The notes: a model not told the origin generated them from the sequence alone. A stretch of DNA of 64,000 nucleotides from Cristatella mucedo (GCA_009760855.2 WPIO01000007.1:7825001-7889000); one strand, 5' to 3'. Positions 33,227-45,690 are shown, numbered from the stretch's first letter. Translations and numbers: made by a program.

Positions 33227-35033
33227 CATGTACACCATGTCATGACACCATCAGGCTTTCGTGGGTGCATAACTAAGACAACTTTCGCACTAGCAACATT
33301 TCATACATTCCGCATCATTTCGCATTGAAGAAACCGGCCTCCCTACTGCAGTGCATAAGGAAATCTGCATCTGCAACGTCAGCACTGCCATTCTAGCTGG
33401 GGCACACTTCCCAGCTGCCGACAACCAAGGCGACCAGCAGTATAGGAAACCAAATGTCCTAAGCCCCAATTCAGCACCAGCTTTCTCGGGTATTTCACAT
33501 TTTCAGACTTCAAGCAGAAAGAGCCTTCGGCTGATAGAGGTAAGGTGACCCGATTAAGAATGAGCTTGGACGTGGCTCACACGCAGGTACAGCTGGCCGA
33601 AAGCAGCTCCTGCGTGCTCTCAGCCATGCAGAGAGCTCTCTCTCTCTCTCTCTCTTTCTCTGGCGACAGCGCCTACGGGCAAGCGCTGCTGCTCTACATT
33701 ATATAGTCGACTGTCGACACTACTAAAGGTTCTCACCAACGAACTCACCGTGGGGGTACCGACAACAGAGGGGGGGCACAATGCCTTGGCCTAATCCCTT
33801 GGACCAACTTCAAAGGGGTATTGCTAGCTGGCCCTTCGGGTGTCCCCTGTACCATGCAGTGTCAAGATTTGGCACCTCCCAGGCATAATACTGGGCATGC
33901 AAGTGAGGTGCACACAGCATGTGAATACCCAACTTCGTTGGGACCAGGAAGCAGCATCAGTAGGAACTGCCAAAAAAGAAGCTCGCTGTATTGGGAATTA
34001 CTTTGCTTGCGACGGTGCCTTTCCAGGAGAGTGCCGAGTGCCCAGAAAAAAAAATGGCAACGGCCAAGCTAACGCAGTTCTACGAGCCTCTGGGGCACTA
34101 GTACACCTGCACGAGTCAGCGCGGCGCCAGCCACGGCCCTAGTAGGGAAATTGGGCCACTTTTCCAATAGCCGAAGCAAATGATGGGGGACCTGGGTAAA
34201 GAATGGCAAAATGCTACAGCCTTGGCCATACAAAAATGTTAGTCGATTGGCAAGAGAGAAAACAGACAAGCCCTCCTTTAGCAGCGGCAGAAGCAGTATG
34301 TGCTACATGCACGTTAGCTGCCCCGTCGAGTCTCTTTGGTCTCTTTGGTAACTCCACCGCTATACCCGCTTTAGCTGTGCTTAGCGAGCAGCAAGGCTGT
34401 GCCTTGACAGGGACAGCCAGCATGGTGGCGGTGGCTGCTGCTGCCACAGGCAAGGCTTAGATAACAGCTCACAGCAGCAGCAAGTGGAGGTGGGCACACG
34501 GCTGTTTACTATGCCACCTCTGGCAGGCTGTACAAACACATCCAAATGGATATCGGCGGCACAAACACGTCGGCAGCACAAGCAGCGCCACTTCTGTGCT
34601 GCGCAGCCAGCCGGCCATGCGGCCCTAACTCGAAGCAAGCTTGGCGAGCATATCATAATGCAGTCTGAATAATTCCCTCAGCGTACAGTGCATTACAAAC
34701 TCTTTCGGCACATAAGCACTATCGAGGCAATGCCCTTCAAGGCCACTCCCATCACGACCGGGGCAGCGCTAACCTGAGATAAAGCTAACCGGGACAGCAG
34801 CACTCTGGGCGGGCACCGAAGATGGAGAAGGAGGAGCCAGAAGGCAGACACAGCATCCGGCCACACACGCCATGGTGGCTGGGTGGGAGGTTGGCATGGC
34901 AGAGGCAGCGAGCGGAGGCACAGCGAGCAGAGGCAGCCGGCGCTCGTACAGCGGCCGGCGGAAGAAGCCTGCAAAGGAGCCAGGCATCGACTGCTGGGCA
35001 ATGCCAAGCAGCAGCCGCTGCCGCAGAGCTCAC

Positions 35034-35160
35034 CTCCTCGACCGCAGCGGTCGCGGGCTGTCTGTCGCGTTCGGCAGAAGCCATGCTTCCTGCGTCCTCT
35101 GCTACTGGGCTCTTTTCCCTTGCAGTCGCTGGGGCAACCAGCAGGCGAATGGATCCCTGA
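35034..35160 (-). CDS. Exon: last PDZ strand and acidic linker
   Basis: The acceptor CCATTTTCAG and the donor GAGGAG|GTGAGC bound 127 bases. The first base completes the phase-2 codon left by the previous exon, giving QSCQGSIRLLVAPATAREKS: the end of the alpha-2 helix, then the final PDZ strand. A charged linker follows (PVAEDAGSMASAERDRQP) and the exon ends in phase 0. The exact continuation of a PDZ fold across a 2.5-kb intron is strong evidence that both exons are real. The frame stays open beyond the donor to about 34785, so a longer exon cannot be excluded; a 40-base intron to a second acceptor near 34993 would also keep an open frame. Confidence 0.75.
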
Positions 35161-35728
35161 CTGAAAATGGTAAGCGTCAAGCTCGACAGATGCAAAACGC
35201 AGGGGTGCCCCCCCCCCTGCTCCTCCGGCAGTGCTGCAAGCTGCCTGCTGCACGCTGCCTGCTGTGCCGGCGGCTCCCGAGGCAGAAGGGGGGGCACGGG
35301 CCCAGCCATAAGGCAGAAGGAGTCGGCTCAAAAGAGCTCCATTATATGTATGAGATTTAGGGGCGAGGGGAGGGGCGAGGAGGACAACCAATCAGATTGA
35401 AATATTCTCTGAAGTTGGGCATCCATCCGAAACCACTCATCCGGAAGTGCTTCTATGCAACAGCATAAGCTCCTGCAGGATACAGAAGCAGGTAAGTTGC
35501 ATGCCATGTAAGTACACAGCCCAGTTGCTGTCGTCGACTGCAGCAAACCTCCTTTACTTAGCAAGCAAGACGAGGAGGGGCAAAGAAAAAGGAACTGGAG
35601 CACCCACATGCGATAATACGCCTGAGCAGTTGTGTCCCACCACCATGACGTCATGAGCCAGTGTGACCTAATTCAACTCTTGCTAACTCTCTACCACTCT
35701 CTCACTCACACACACACGCGCGCACACT

Positions 35729-35735
<7 letters not shown>

Positions 35736-35798
<63 letters not shown>

Positions 35799-35950
35799 CC
35801 TCTCTCTCTCTCTCCCTCATTCCCACACACACTCCCCCTCTCTTTCACTCTCTCTCCCCCCCCCCACTCTCTCAATCTCTCTTTTCCCCTATAGCACAGA
35901 CTCTCCATTCACTTTGCATCTCTCTCTTCTCTTTCCCCACACAAAGTGCT
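35736..35950. repeat. (TC)n and CT-rich tract
   Basis: About 30 TC units (35736-35794) followed by 150 bases of CT/CA-rich imperfect repeats. Confidence 0.93.
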
Positions 35951-36246
35951 CTTTAAGCGTTGTTTAACAAAGGAGCTCAAATGCTGTCGGAACACCTGCA
36001 ATTCAGAAAACATTCATAGGTTATGGTCATGAGTGAAAGAAACTTCCCTTGAATGCTGGGTGAAAATGTAATACCTGCTGGTTGATTGTTGGTAGCCTAG
36101 ACATACCCCATCCAGCTTCAATGAAGACTTCTCTTACACATGAAAGCTTAAGCCAGCAAGCCAAGGCACTACCACCGAAGAACCCAGTGTAGGCAGGTCA
36201 CCAAACCAGCAATATGATGACTGTCTGTAGCCCTGCCAAGCCTGCG

Positions 36247-36820
36247 AAGCCGGGTTTACACGGTGAGTCCTGCTTCCAACCTACTTCTGTCCTACCTGAG
36301 TATTTGTTGTATTCGTTGTACCCACCAATACTGGGGGCAGTCCAAGACTTATAGAAGACTTAACGAAGACTCAGTAGCCAAAGGTGGTTCTACTTCTTGG
36401 CCGAAACTCCAATAGAACTTAGCCAATGACAAATCATATGTGCTGTCAAGGGTATGCCTTCTTCAAAGCTTTGAATAGAATGGTGGACGACTCGATCGAC
36501 GAAACCATCGAATCGCTCCACGACAGTCCCTGTTTATGGGACATTGTGAGCTCTGCATACAAGAATCAGGAAGTGATTCGGCTGGCAATAAAGGCAATCG
36601 TGGGTGGTCAAAAATTCACCGGCACGTGCATCTCAGAAGGCCATTTCCTCACTCCCTAGCAAAAGCACTTCTCCCGAGATCACTAGGGGGCGGAGCAAGT
36701 AGGAAGCAAGACTTAGAGGAAGACTGACCGTGTAAACTTCATACAAGCAGAAAGAGGAGAGTAGTACAGAAGTAGGACGGAAGCAATTACGTAGAAAGAC
36801 TCACCGTGAAAGCCTGGCTT
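36247..36820. mobile_element. TIR DNA element with MADF fragment
   Basis: AAGCCGGGTTTACACGGTGA (36247 on) and the reverse complement of the other end, AAGCCAGGCTTTCACGGTGA (36820 backward), match at 20 of 23 positions over the full 23-base ends. The inverted similarity continues inward with CTGCTTCC..CCTACTTCTGTCCTAC on the left and GCTTCC.GTCCTACTTCTGTAC on the right. The whole is 574 bases, too short for a transposase. Inside is a MADF-like frame. No clear target-site duplication was found. A non-autonomous relative of PIF/Harbinger elements, which carry Myb/SANT- or MADF-type proteins, is my best guess. Confidence 0.72.
36426..36659 (+). pseudogene. MADF-domain fragment inside TIR element
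   Basis: The frame includes DDSIDETIESLHDSPCLWDI followed by VSSAYKNQEVIRLAIKAIV. The pattern (I/L)IE.L...P.LWD..S..YK(N/D) is the core of the MADF DNA-binding domain (Myb/SANT-like, three helices). The frame starts late and stops at 36657-36659 soon after the third-helix region, so it is probably a partial coding relic of the element rather than a full protein. Confidence 0.65.
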
Positions 36821-37089
36821 TAGGGTAATAGATACTTGATTGAATTCAGTGTCAAGACTACATACAGTCTTTGAACAATCGAAACGGGCCTTAAGAAAAT
36901 CAAACGGATCCTATGAACATCAAACGGGCCCAATAAGAACAATAAACATTCTCACAGGCCATCAGGCGGCAAACAAGCCAACGAAAGCATCGAGTGAAAT
37001 GCCAGCCGCACAAGCTTACCTACAAAGCAGGACTGGGAGAGACGGGTCGCATGGCATGGCATCCGGAGGATCCCGAGATCCACACTACA

Positions 37090-37700
37090 CGTACAGGTAG
37101 CTAAGCAGCGTAGCTGAGGTGACTACACCAGAAAGTGTTTTCGCTACATAACATCACTCATATTACCTATCGCCCACTATTGCTGCTCTGAGTGGCTGGA
37201 AGTTTAAGGTTGGCACCTCTGTCGTCACTGATGACCCTGCAGCCTCTGGCGAGTAAACCCACCAACCGGGCAACCAAGCTCGACCGGCAAACCCGGAGCA
37301 GCCTGTCGGATTAAATATTCCCTGAATCACAGGCTCGCCTGTTGATGCGACTCCGGACTGGCCTGCGGAGCAGTGAAATGCCAATGCCCCCTATGCAGCT
37401 GCAACCCTTAGTACCTGTAACCCTGCTGTTATCAATGCTGGCACAAGAGGATCGAGGTCCGAAAGAGGCGAAAACCCTGCGTTGCCAACCACTCAGGTTT
37501 GCGGCCACCTTAACAAAGTAACGGTCAGCTGAGTGTACGGCCACATGTATGTAGTGGCATAAGAGCCCTATCAATCCTGCTGCATGGCTATCACGGCTGA
37601 CTGAATTGGGTGGGTGCACCTGGGTCACAGCGAAGACAGTGCTAAGCACAATGCAATCAGCTCGAGAGGAGGCGTACACGGCAGCAGGTGCACAGCCAGC
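37090..37700. other. Intron sequence, nothing recognised
   Basis: Between the TIR element and the PDZ exon no repeat or exon with signals was seen. Confidence 0.4.
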
Positions 37701-37708
37701 TGACTAAC

Positions 37709-37886
37709 CAGGACTGCATCTGCTTCACCACTTGCTCCAGCGTTCTGTCGGCTACCCTCACACCGTCCACCGATACAATACCGTCACCGGGCCGAAGGCC
37801 AGCTGACTCGGCGTTGGAGCCCGGTTTTACAGCAGCCACATCGAACGCCACCAGTTCGACAGTGGTCTGAGCACAACTGTCTGAGG
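37709..37886 (-). CDS. Exon: central part of PDZ domain
   Basis: The acceptor is a long T-rich tract ending TTTTTTTTTAG and the donor is CCTG|GTTAGT. Reading begins in phase 1 and ends in phase 2. The translation contains TTVELVAFDVAAVKPGSNAE, then SAGLRPGDGIVSVDGVRV, then ADRTLEQVVKQMQS. These are the PDZ beta-3 strand, the A-x-x-A-G-L-R-x-G-D turn, beta-4 with the VDGV signature, and the alpha-2 helix. The GLGF-type loop is absent here because it sits on the exon at 44340-44502. The segment between the loop and beta-3 is longer than in a minimal PDZ, as in ARHGAP21/23 and MAST. This is the most clearly recognisable conserved domain in the window. Confidence 0.85.
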
Positions 37887-39314
37887 CTAAAAAAAAAGAA
37901 AAGATATGGAGCAGCATTTGTGAGAGCAGCTCAGCTGCCTACGTGCGGCCGCAGCATGGATCTCGCGTCACAGAGCAAGGCAAGGTGACGGTCGAGCACG
38001 CACACGCTCTGCATGCAGCTGGCAGCAATTTCGTACGGCGGCCATTCTATGCTCGCATGCGCACGCCTACGGCCCGGCTCGATTTCTCCAATGAAAAATA
38101 TTAATCACAGCAGCTAGTACAACCACTACACTCATGACCTTTACAATTGGACTTCCGATCGGATAAACGGGACATGGCGGCACGTCTCTAAACAGCCAGC
38201 AGAGGTGCAGCAATAACAAAATAGCAACCAAAAAGGTCGCTACTTCGGGCCAAAGCAAAGGGACATGATACCAACGAGACACGGTACCAACGGGACATGA
38301 TGGCATGTCCAGGTAAACAGACTATATCCATACCGTACTACGAAACTCTTGCAGAAAGAAAAGACGCCACGTGGAGGCACGATGGAGCAGCAGCAGCAGC
38401 AGCAAACAGGCAGTCACAACAGACAGAGACAGACAGACAGACAAAGAAGCAGACATCCCAATGTGTCTGGGAAGTTGGAGGGAAGGGTCACATACAAAAA
38501 AGCTCGGGGCAAATGTAATGCAATGCAAATGTAAATGTGATGCAGAGCTTTGCCATGTTACCGACCAGGGCATGCCTGTGCTACCTGGTCCCCCCTTGTG
38601 TGTGACAGAAGAGGTCAATCGGCAGACTCTCAGTACTTCGTGGCAATGCAAAATCAAATTAAGGCTAACCATTCATACCAGCTCACATAACAGAAAGTAA
38701 AAGACTGTTAAAGGAAGGGAGAAACAAGTGCTTGCCTCCTAAGCAAAAGTATCTGAACAAAAGCAATCCCGCTGGCAGGAGCAGGGCCCATCAGTGACCC
38801 GAATAAGCTACTACCAGACGTCGGTGTGGTCGGTCGGAGCTTTTGCTTTGGCACCATTCAGAAAAACAAGGCACATTGACTGCCAGGCGATTGGAAACGA
38901 GAGGAGTGGGAGCAACCAAACAGGCGAAGCCCACATCGACATCGTCCAACTTCGAGACCGACAGCTCTAACACACGGTCATTCATTAAAAAGCACACTCG
39001 TTGAATGCCAAAGCTCGATTTAGCATAGCTGTAGTCATGCCATTCCGCTTGTCGGAATCTGCAAATGCTACTCACTGTTACAACGACTGAGAGAGCTGCT
39101 AATGAAAAACAATCTGTTAACCAAACATTCGTTATGACGACAGCGGTAGCTCGATAACAATAAACATAATAAACAATACGCCCTGGGAGCACCTTGCCTG
39201 AGTCGCGGCCAAAGCATGAAAATATAAGACTGCTCGATGGCAAGGGGCTCACGCTGTTTAAGACCCAAGCTCTCAGACGTCCAAAGTGGGTGACAGGGTT
39301 AATAAAAATAACAC

Positions 39315-39440
39315 TAATAATAATACATGTGTACAGCACCCTCAGAGAACTTAATCTCTTTCTAGGCACCTTACATAAGCTGTCAGGGAAGCATGATCAA
39401 ATGATAAGAGGTAACATACGTCGTATGAACAACCACCTTG
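39315..39440 (-). mobile_element. L2-like LINE tail, 5'-truncated
   Basis: ATAATAATACATGTGTACAG and CACCCTCAGAGAACTTAATC match the LINE 3' end; similarity fades near 39440. Confidence 0.8.
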
Positions 39441-39449
39441 CTGGGCATA

Positions 39450-42400
39450 TGAAAGCTTTAGGGCTGGGACCAAAGGGCAAAGGGCATAAAGCATGGCATA
39501 GCGTGAGCAAAGAAGACAGGAAAATAGGAAGCAGTCAGGCTAGCTGCCGAAAAGCCGAGTGCAGAAACTCGTTGGCCTGCAGAGCTAAGCCAACACAGCC
39601 AGGCAGATGTAAGAATAGCATCAGCTAAGAATGCTGCATGCATGTACACTGAGGCCAGTCAGCACGCTTTATACCCCAGCAAACAGCACGGCTTATAACC
39701 CTGCAAAAATTCAGTATTTCTTGGAACGGAGTCATGCGGGTCTCGGCGACCTGTTCTCAATGACGTATAAGCCGGCTATGCCTCCTCCTCCTCCACCTCC
39801 TCCTCCACCTCCTCTTGCCATGCCCACCCCTTCTGCTGCCGTGCTCCTCGGCTAACTGTGCACACATGGCAGCCGGCATGTTTCTTGTCTCTTAACACTC
39901 CACCGTCGATGTCATGCACGACCGCGGCTGTAGGTCAAGCAAGCTTCCAAGTCTGCACATGTAAATTCTTCTCCAATCACCAGCTAACTACCAGCGGTCT
40001 TTCGGAAATCATGATATTCCTCATTCAGCGGCTAGCTTGCACTCCTGCTGCTAGAGCAGGATGGTCGAGGGTGTCATTGATTGATAGGACTGACTCTGCT
40101 TCGGTGCTCCATAAAGCTGCACACCTCACACCTAGCCAGCCATCCCCACAAATCCCCCCAAATGCACTCATGGCCAAGGTCGGTGCAGCCATGGGCTGTT
40201 CTGAAGCCAGCCACCCGGGTGGTGCCTGAGCATCCATTCAGCCAAGCATGATTCATCAGATGGGAACTGCATCGCCAATGCTAGCACACAGTACAGCAGA
40301 CACTGTCTGACAACCCCCATCATCACAGGGAGGGGTGCTAGAGGCTACGACAGAGAAGCATCGGTCTATCCATCTGGCCACGAGCGCTCAGGGCCAAGCT
40401 ACTACAGCCACAGCAGCGTTAACCTAGAGAGAAAAGGGACCAAAGGCCACGCAATCTTGCATTTGGCATATTGGCAGTGCTATGATGGGGATCTCTTACC
40501 ACAGCCATACTTCACATGGCATGGCAAAATAAAGACTTCCCCAAATGCAAGCTCCCCAGCTAATACAAAAAAGGATGACAAACTGCCGGCATAAAAAAAA
40601 TAGTACTGACTGGACTGCAAGCCCTGTCTTCCCCCTCCCAGACTGCCATCATTTGCCACCCATGTGGAGGAACATCTGACAGCCAGAAGAAGAGAATGTC
40701 ACCTTGACGTAATGCATTCAACGTATGAACAGACTCAACCTTCAAGTTCTTTATAAGGTAAGTAAGAGGTTAAATTATCTGCATGTACCAGAAGCAGCCA
40801 CAATTTTGGCTTGCTTGACACAGAACTTGCTGGCAAATCCTTACGCCTCCATAGCAGAAGACAATACAGAGCAGACGGTATTTTGTCGGTCTATTGCAGC
40901 ATTGTGACAACCGACTAATGAATGATGTCAAGTGGCAAAAACCTGCCTGCTTTAACTAAAATTGGAACAAATCAATACACCCAGCATCACTGCATGACAG
41001 TTACAACAGGCTAATAATGCCCATCCATCTAAGTGAAAGCTTGGCAGCTGCCATAGAAGTGCATGCACCTCCAGCAATCATTATTCTTGATGTTTGCAGC
41101 AACACTAACATATATATCCCAAGACATGGCCACCAGCTGCTTGTCTGCTGACCAAAATCGCTTGGCCTTTCGAGTTGGTGCATGTAAGCCTTCCTTCACC
41201 TTCAGTAGCGATCGAACTAAACACCTAGCCATAGCATCAACAGCCCGACACAGATGGCCAGGATGAAGACCTCGATAGGGATGACAAAGATGCTGGAGGT
41301 GATGGCGATGTTCATTACGAAGACGATTATGATGGGCGTATCAGTAAAACCATCCAGGGCTAGGTCGGGCTTACATAGCCAATCGAACAGCTTACTTGAT
41401 ATGCTCCCACAAAAATGGCTTCGGCATCCAATGTTTTAAACACACCTTCGAACAAAACTGCAATGCTTACAACACCATCAGATTTCACAGTCAGACAATA
41501 AGCACAATTGGCGTGTTGTAATGTATTGTGCCCATCCGAGGGCCGTGCTTTCACCAAGCAACCATGTTTTTGCATATCTGGGCCGACCCCAACGAGACTA
41601 GTGGTTTTCACCATACTCAAGCAAAAGTGCAGAATGCCACGTGTATAAGCAAATGAGTAATGAGTTGTAAGAACCTGAGTAACGACTGCCGATCTGGCAC
41701 ATCGATCAGGCACAGCAATTCAGTGGCACCAAAGCACACAGGTCTCTGCTCTGTGCGGCTAATAGAGCTGGCTTGCCGTTGGCTCTTCTGTCAGAACTAC
41801 TGGGTTCAACTTCCGAGGACGACTGAGTCGCTAGTGCTACGAGATATCTTGCCGATGCCACACCACTTTCCAAATCCGACTGCCGGTTCAGCCACATTTA
41901 TAGTTGAGCCGCGCAGCAAATCTTGGGCTCACTCACAGTACGAGGGGAAAGTATGTCTGCAATAGGTCCCATGGCCTGCCCATTTTCAAAACTCTTACTA
42001 CATAGCCGGTGGGGATGAAATCCTCTGCCTGCCGACGATACCATTTCAAGGCTGCCTGCTAGCCTCCAAAGGTCAGCCGAGGGTGGTGGATACCACGTAA
42101 ACACACACATTTGCTGCAAAGGGAAACGCAATTGAAATGGGAAATGCCCATCGAAGGGGACAAGCAAAGCTACCCCAGAGCTGCGTTTACTTTGACTTAC
42201 CATGTGGAACCCTACATGGTTTGACCGAAGGTAGGGTATTGGGGTGATCAGCAGATTTGGCTGGTGCTTGGCATGGCAGGCAAGATCCAAAATTGCTATA
42301 CCGTCGACTTGATGGCACCCCGGATAACAGTGGAGTGACACGGGAAGTTCGGCATGGATAACGGCGAGGCAACATAACATGGACATTAATTCAAAATGGC

Positions 42401-43930
42401 ACTAATACAGAGGCCGGTTAGTCGAAGTGCTGTACCCCGATCAAGCATTGAACCGATCATATGGAATCCTCGACATGGAATCTCAGTCATGCCAGGAGAT
42501 GATAACAGTCCCTTGACCACTAATTGAATGAACAAAACACACTGGCAGATAAGTTAGGCTACACGAAATTCGATCGTGGGCATGCATGTTCAGATTTATT
42601 TACTCAGCCTTGCCATTTCCCGTCCTGCCCAGTGTGCACAGGCAGCCTCGATTGAGTCTACACGGTCCCACGCTTGATCAGCTACAAGCAATTGATACAA
42701 CCGGTTACCTTCGAAGACTCACTACCCACCAGCAACACAGCATTTCACTAAGAGGCTATCTGAACGAAGCGGATAATGAACTTCTCATTTACGACTAGGC
42801 ACTCGGGCTCATTCCTAGCAGGACGAGATAGGGATTGCCAAAGCACAAGCAAACTATGTTCCGACTTCCGGCGGGTGGAGAGATGGTAACCGGAAGCTAG
42901 GGCGAACTGGCCCCACACCCTCAGCTCACAAAACACGGTTCACGAAGCTATAGGCATGCCCCAGACCCATCCAACAAACCACCAAGGCTAGTGGAGCACG
43001 TTTGACTATGGCACATGAGCAGGCTAAGCAAAAGTTGAGTCTGGAGTAATCACAGAGAAGGCAAGCCTAAACCGACGCCCGAGGGTCCATGAGACACGGC
43101 CTTTGGGCACTGGTGTGACCTGCGACCTGCTACGGGCAGGCTGCTCGGCGGATAACTGCAGGCCTGCCACTGCGCAGGCCTCCGAACGAGCGCAGGCAGC
43201 AGCTACTGCCGCCCAGCGAGTTGATCGGGTGCTCCCTCACCTTCTGACTCAAGGAAACGTCTATCCCACGGCGTGCACTGGGTTCACAGCCGACGGCAGT
43301 GCTGCTGCTGCTTAGGCTGGCATGCTCGACTGGCGTCGCTAGCTATTACCAGCAGCCGACTTCATCTGACACCGGCTGCTTGGGGAAGGAGTTTGAGCGG
43401 TGATTCCTCGCCGGTGCTTCCCAGAACTACGCCCTGCAGACCGTTGGGTGCGCAGCCTCCTGCTGCTGCCCGGTTGCCTCCGGAGCCGGCGGTGCCCCTG
43501 CACAGCCATGAACTAGCTCACCAATGAATCGCCGGACAGGTCAGGCTGCTGCACAGGAACGGTCCCCTGCCGCCGAGGCCAGCTTCTTCCACATGGCTGC
43601 TTACAAAGCATACCATCCCACAGGACTCATTTCCAAACCAGCAGATTAGGTGCAAACGCATCATGCAGATAACGATCTCGTGCACACTGTCGGTGCTCTG
43701 ATGTTAGGAGGCAGATCATCCAACTGACCCAACAAACCCAAGCGTGGCAGAGAGCCCTATATAGCAGGGTTGGACAGCGAGCCCTCATACCCCCCCCCCC
43801 AACTGCTCATTCCTACCCCCCCCCCACCAAGGCATGATTGCAGCCTCAGCCTGATGAAGCATCAGCTTGATGCTGTGACATCACCACAGTGAACATGCAC
43901 AAGGCCACCTCCAAGGCACGTGAAGGTATG
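39450..43930. other. Intron of PDZ gene; mostly unrecognised
   Basis: Apart from the candidate exon at 41396-41615, a CCT/CCA triplet tract at 39780-39818 and C-runs near 43790-43830, nothing is recognised. A GC-rich island at 43100-43560 has open frames and acceptor-like sites on both strands, but intron phase excludes it from the PDZ gene. Confidence 0.4.
41396..41615 (-). CDS. Candidate exon of unknown gene
   Basis: An acceptor (GCACTTTTGCTTGAG) and donor (CAA|GTAAGC) bound 220 bases, phase 2 to 0, inside a longer open frame running up to 41713. The translation (MVKTTSLVGVGPDMQKHGCL, then CLTVKSDGVVSIAVLFEGVF) looks like a folded globular segment. It lies between two PDZ exons that join each other directly in phase, so it is unlikely to belong to the same transcript. 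No family is recognised. Confidence 0.3.
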
Positions 43931-44066
43931 GTAGCCGACTTAAAAACAATCCACATTATGTACTGCAGTGGCAGGCGTTGGCACTCGAAAAAACAGCCAA
44001 GAGGTCAAAGCATTGCTAGAGCATTGCATTGCAGCTGTTGACGGTTTGCTTTCACATGAGAACAGA

Positions 44067-44067
<1 letters not shown>

Positions 44068-44137
<70 letters not shown>
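44068..44137. repeat. (GA)n microsatellite
   Basis: About 35 GA units, 200 bases inside the intron after the exon 44340-44502. Confidence 0.97.
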
Positions 44138-44139
<2 letters not shown>

Positions 44140-44339
44140 CTGCCATAGAGAATGTCCCCGCACTCTTGCAGCAGCAGAGCAGTTGGTGCCGGCCATAGAT
44201 CGGCAGACCCCGGCCGCCCAATGTCAGGGCTGTATAAGAGTACCACTGAGGACATGGTGGTGAAGCGCTCAAAGCAGTCAGAGCGAACGGCGGCCTCGCG
44301 GCCGATGACAGCAGAAGCAGTGCAGCTTTGTGCGCACAC

Positions 44340-44502
44340 CTTTCCTGGGAAGCCTGCGCAGAGTGAACCCAAAGCCATGCTCTGATCGCTGGATAGTAAG
44401 CATCTGCAGCTTCACCACAGCTACGCTGGGTGTCAAGTCGGTGGCGGCTATCGTTGCCGCTGCTTCTGCTCCTACTGCAGACGAGTCGACAGCTGAACAG
44501 GC
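44340..44502 (-). CDS. Exon: start of PDZ domain (GFGF loop)
   Basis: The exon is entered by a tract ending TTTGCACCGTTTGCAG and left at AAAG|GTGTGC, giving phase 0 in and phase 1 out. It codes for about 54 residues: an Ala/Ser-rich lead, then VAVVKLQMLTIQRSEHGFGF followed by TLRRLPRK. The LTIQRSEHGFGFTLR segment is the first strand, carboxylate-binding loop and second strand of a PDZ domain. The same strand pattern occurs in ARHGAP21/23 (GFGFTLR) and MAST kinases (YGFTLR), so the parent protein may be related to either, but no kinase, PH or RhoGAP sequence was seen. The phase-1 end matches the acceptor of the next PDZ exon 6.5 kb downstream. A (GA)n tract lies about 200 bases inside the following intron. 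The donor GTGTGC is not ideal, so the exact end is less sure than the reading frame. Confidence 0.72.
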
Positions 44503-45014
44503 CTGCAAACGGTGCAAACGCTAGTGGCAGCGGCTGTGCCATCGAGTGGCCTGCATCGGCGAAGCAAGCGGCAGCTGGCTACGCCTCCTCTCCCCCTTCT
44601 TTATGCATACAGTGAGAGAAGGCTGTCACCAACGGCTGAGCAGAAATATGCCACTGCTCTACTGTGCAGCGGCTGCTGGCCAATGCACCCTTGCTGCAGC
44701 TGACCGCAGCAGCCGTAACACGGCGATGGATGGGACTAGCACCTGCTGCCTCTGCAGCACTCAGTTATGCTCGCAGCAGCGTGATAAACCCAGCAGCAGA
44801 CGAGGCAGTTAAGTGCACGAATGCAATATGCATTACATGAGTGGAAGGAAGGCATTGGGCAGGCTCCCTCTCACAAATTTTTGCATCAAAACCACGATGG
44901 CAGTAGTTGCGGTAATGCTGTAAACGTGGCACACCAAGGAGTTGAGCATTTGAGTATTGAGCAAGGATTCGGATTGTGCATAGGATATGGGTTGCGTGTT
45001 GCATGCCTAGCGCA

Positions 45015-45115
45015 GACATCTGCAGCCTTCGTGACAGCCTACTTAAAGCGCCTAGAAAGAGATTGAGTTCTCTGAGGGCGCTTTATCAAGTGCATTATTA
45101 TTATTATTATTATTA
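45015..45115 (+). mobile_element. L2-like LINE tail, plus strand
   Basis: TTAAAGCGCCTAGAAAGAGA, TTGAGTTCTCTGAGGGCGCT, then TTATCAAGTGCA and (TTA)n: the cleanest sense-strand view of the LINE 3' end in this window. Confidence 0.88.
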
Positions 45116-45534
45116 TAAAATACCACCTGATCACTGGCACCGCTTTTGTAAGGTCCTGCACTTGAATGCATATGCCCGTCCCAAGCGTTTTCGGCCCATG
45201 AAATGCAGCACTGCTTCTAGATAGGTTGATTTAACCGGGAAATCCCAAAATCGCTCTGCTCAACTGCACGAGGTCACGTGACTGCAACAGGGAACTGGCA
45301 GCTGGTGGCATATATCCCTGCACTCACACCAGCACGTTGGGGCTGTGTGAAGTGCCAGCATACTGCTCGCCCAGATGCCAGACCTATCGAGTGTTGATTT
45401 TTTTTTACTGAAACCGAGACCGTGAAGTGCTGCAGCTCTCGAGCTGGGCTCCATACACGACAGGTGCGAGCTTAGGACACAGACAACATCAGCCTGGCTG
45501 CAATGGCACGGATGTGCTTTATAAGTAGAAAAAA

Positions 45535-45690
45535 CAGTAAGGGTTAGCCGATTCAGCAGGGGCAGACAAGCCCTGGCAGCTTTCACCGGTGCTGCTGAAG
45601 CAGGTGATATAAAGGGTGGCTTGCAGCAACACTCAAACCCGCGATCTGGATCGCAAAAAAATGTTGGGATAGGACCCCAATCCTCCTGCA
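45535..45690 (-). mobile_element. Degenerate SINE family 1 copy
   Basis: Minus strand GATCGCGGGTTTGAGTGTTG keeps a B-box-like core, and AGGGCTTGTCTGCC and the preceding TTTATATCACCTGCTTC parallel the family-1 tail. The A box is lost. Confidence 0.5.

Noticed and set aside
43100-43560. GC-rich island as an extra PDZ-gene exon
   Set aside because: Open frames with acceptors exist, but their phases do not fit between the exons at 44340 and 37886, which join each other directly.
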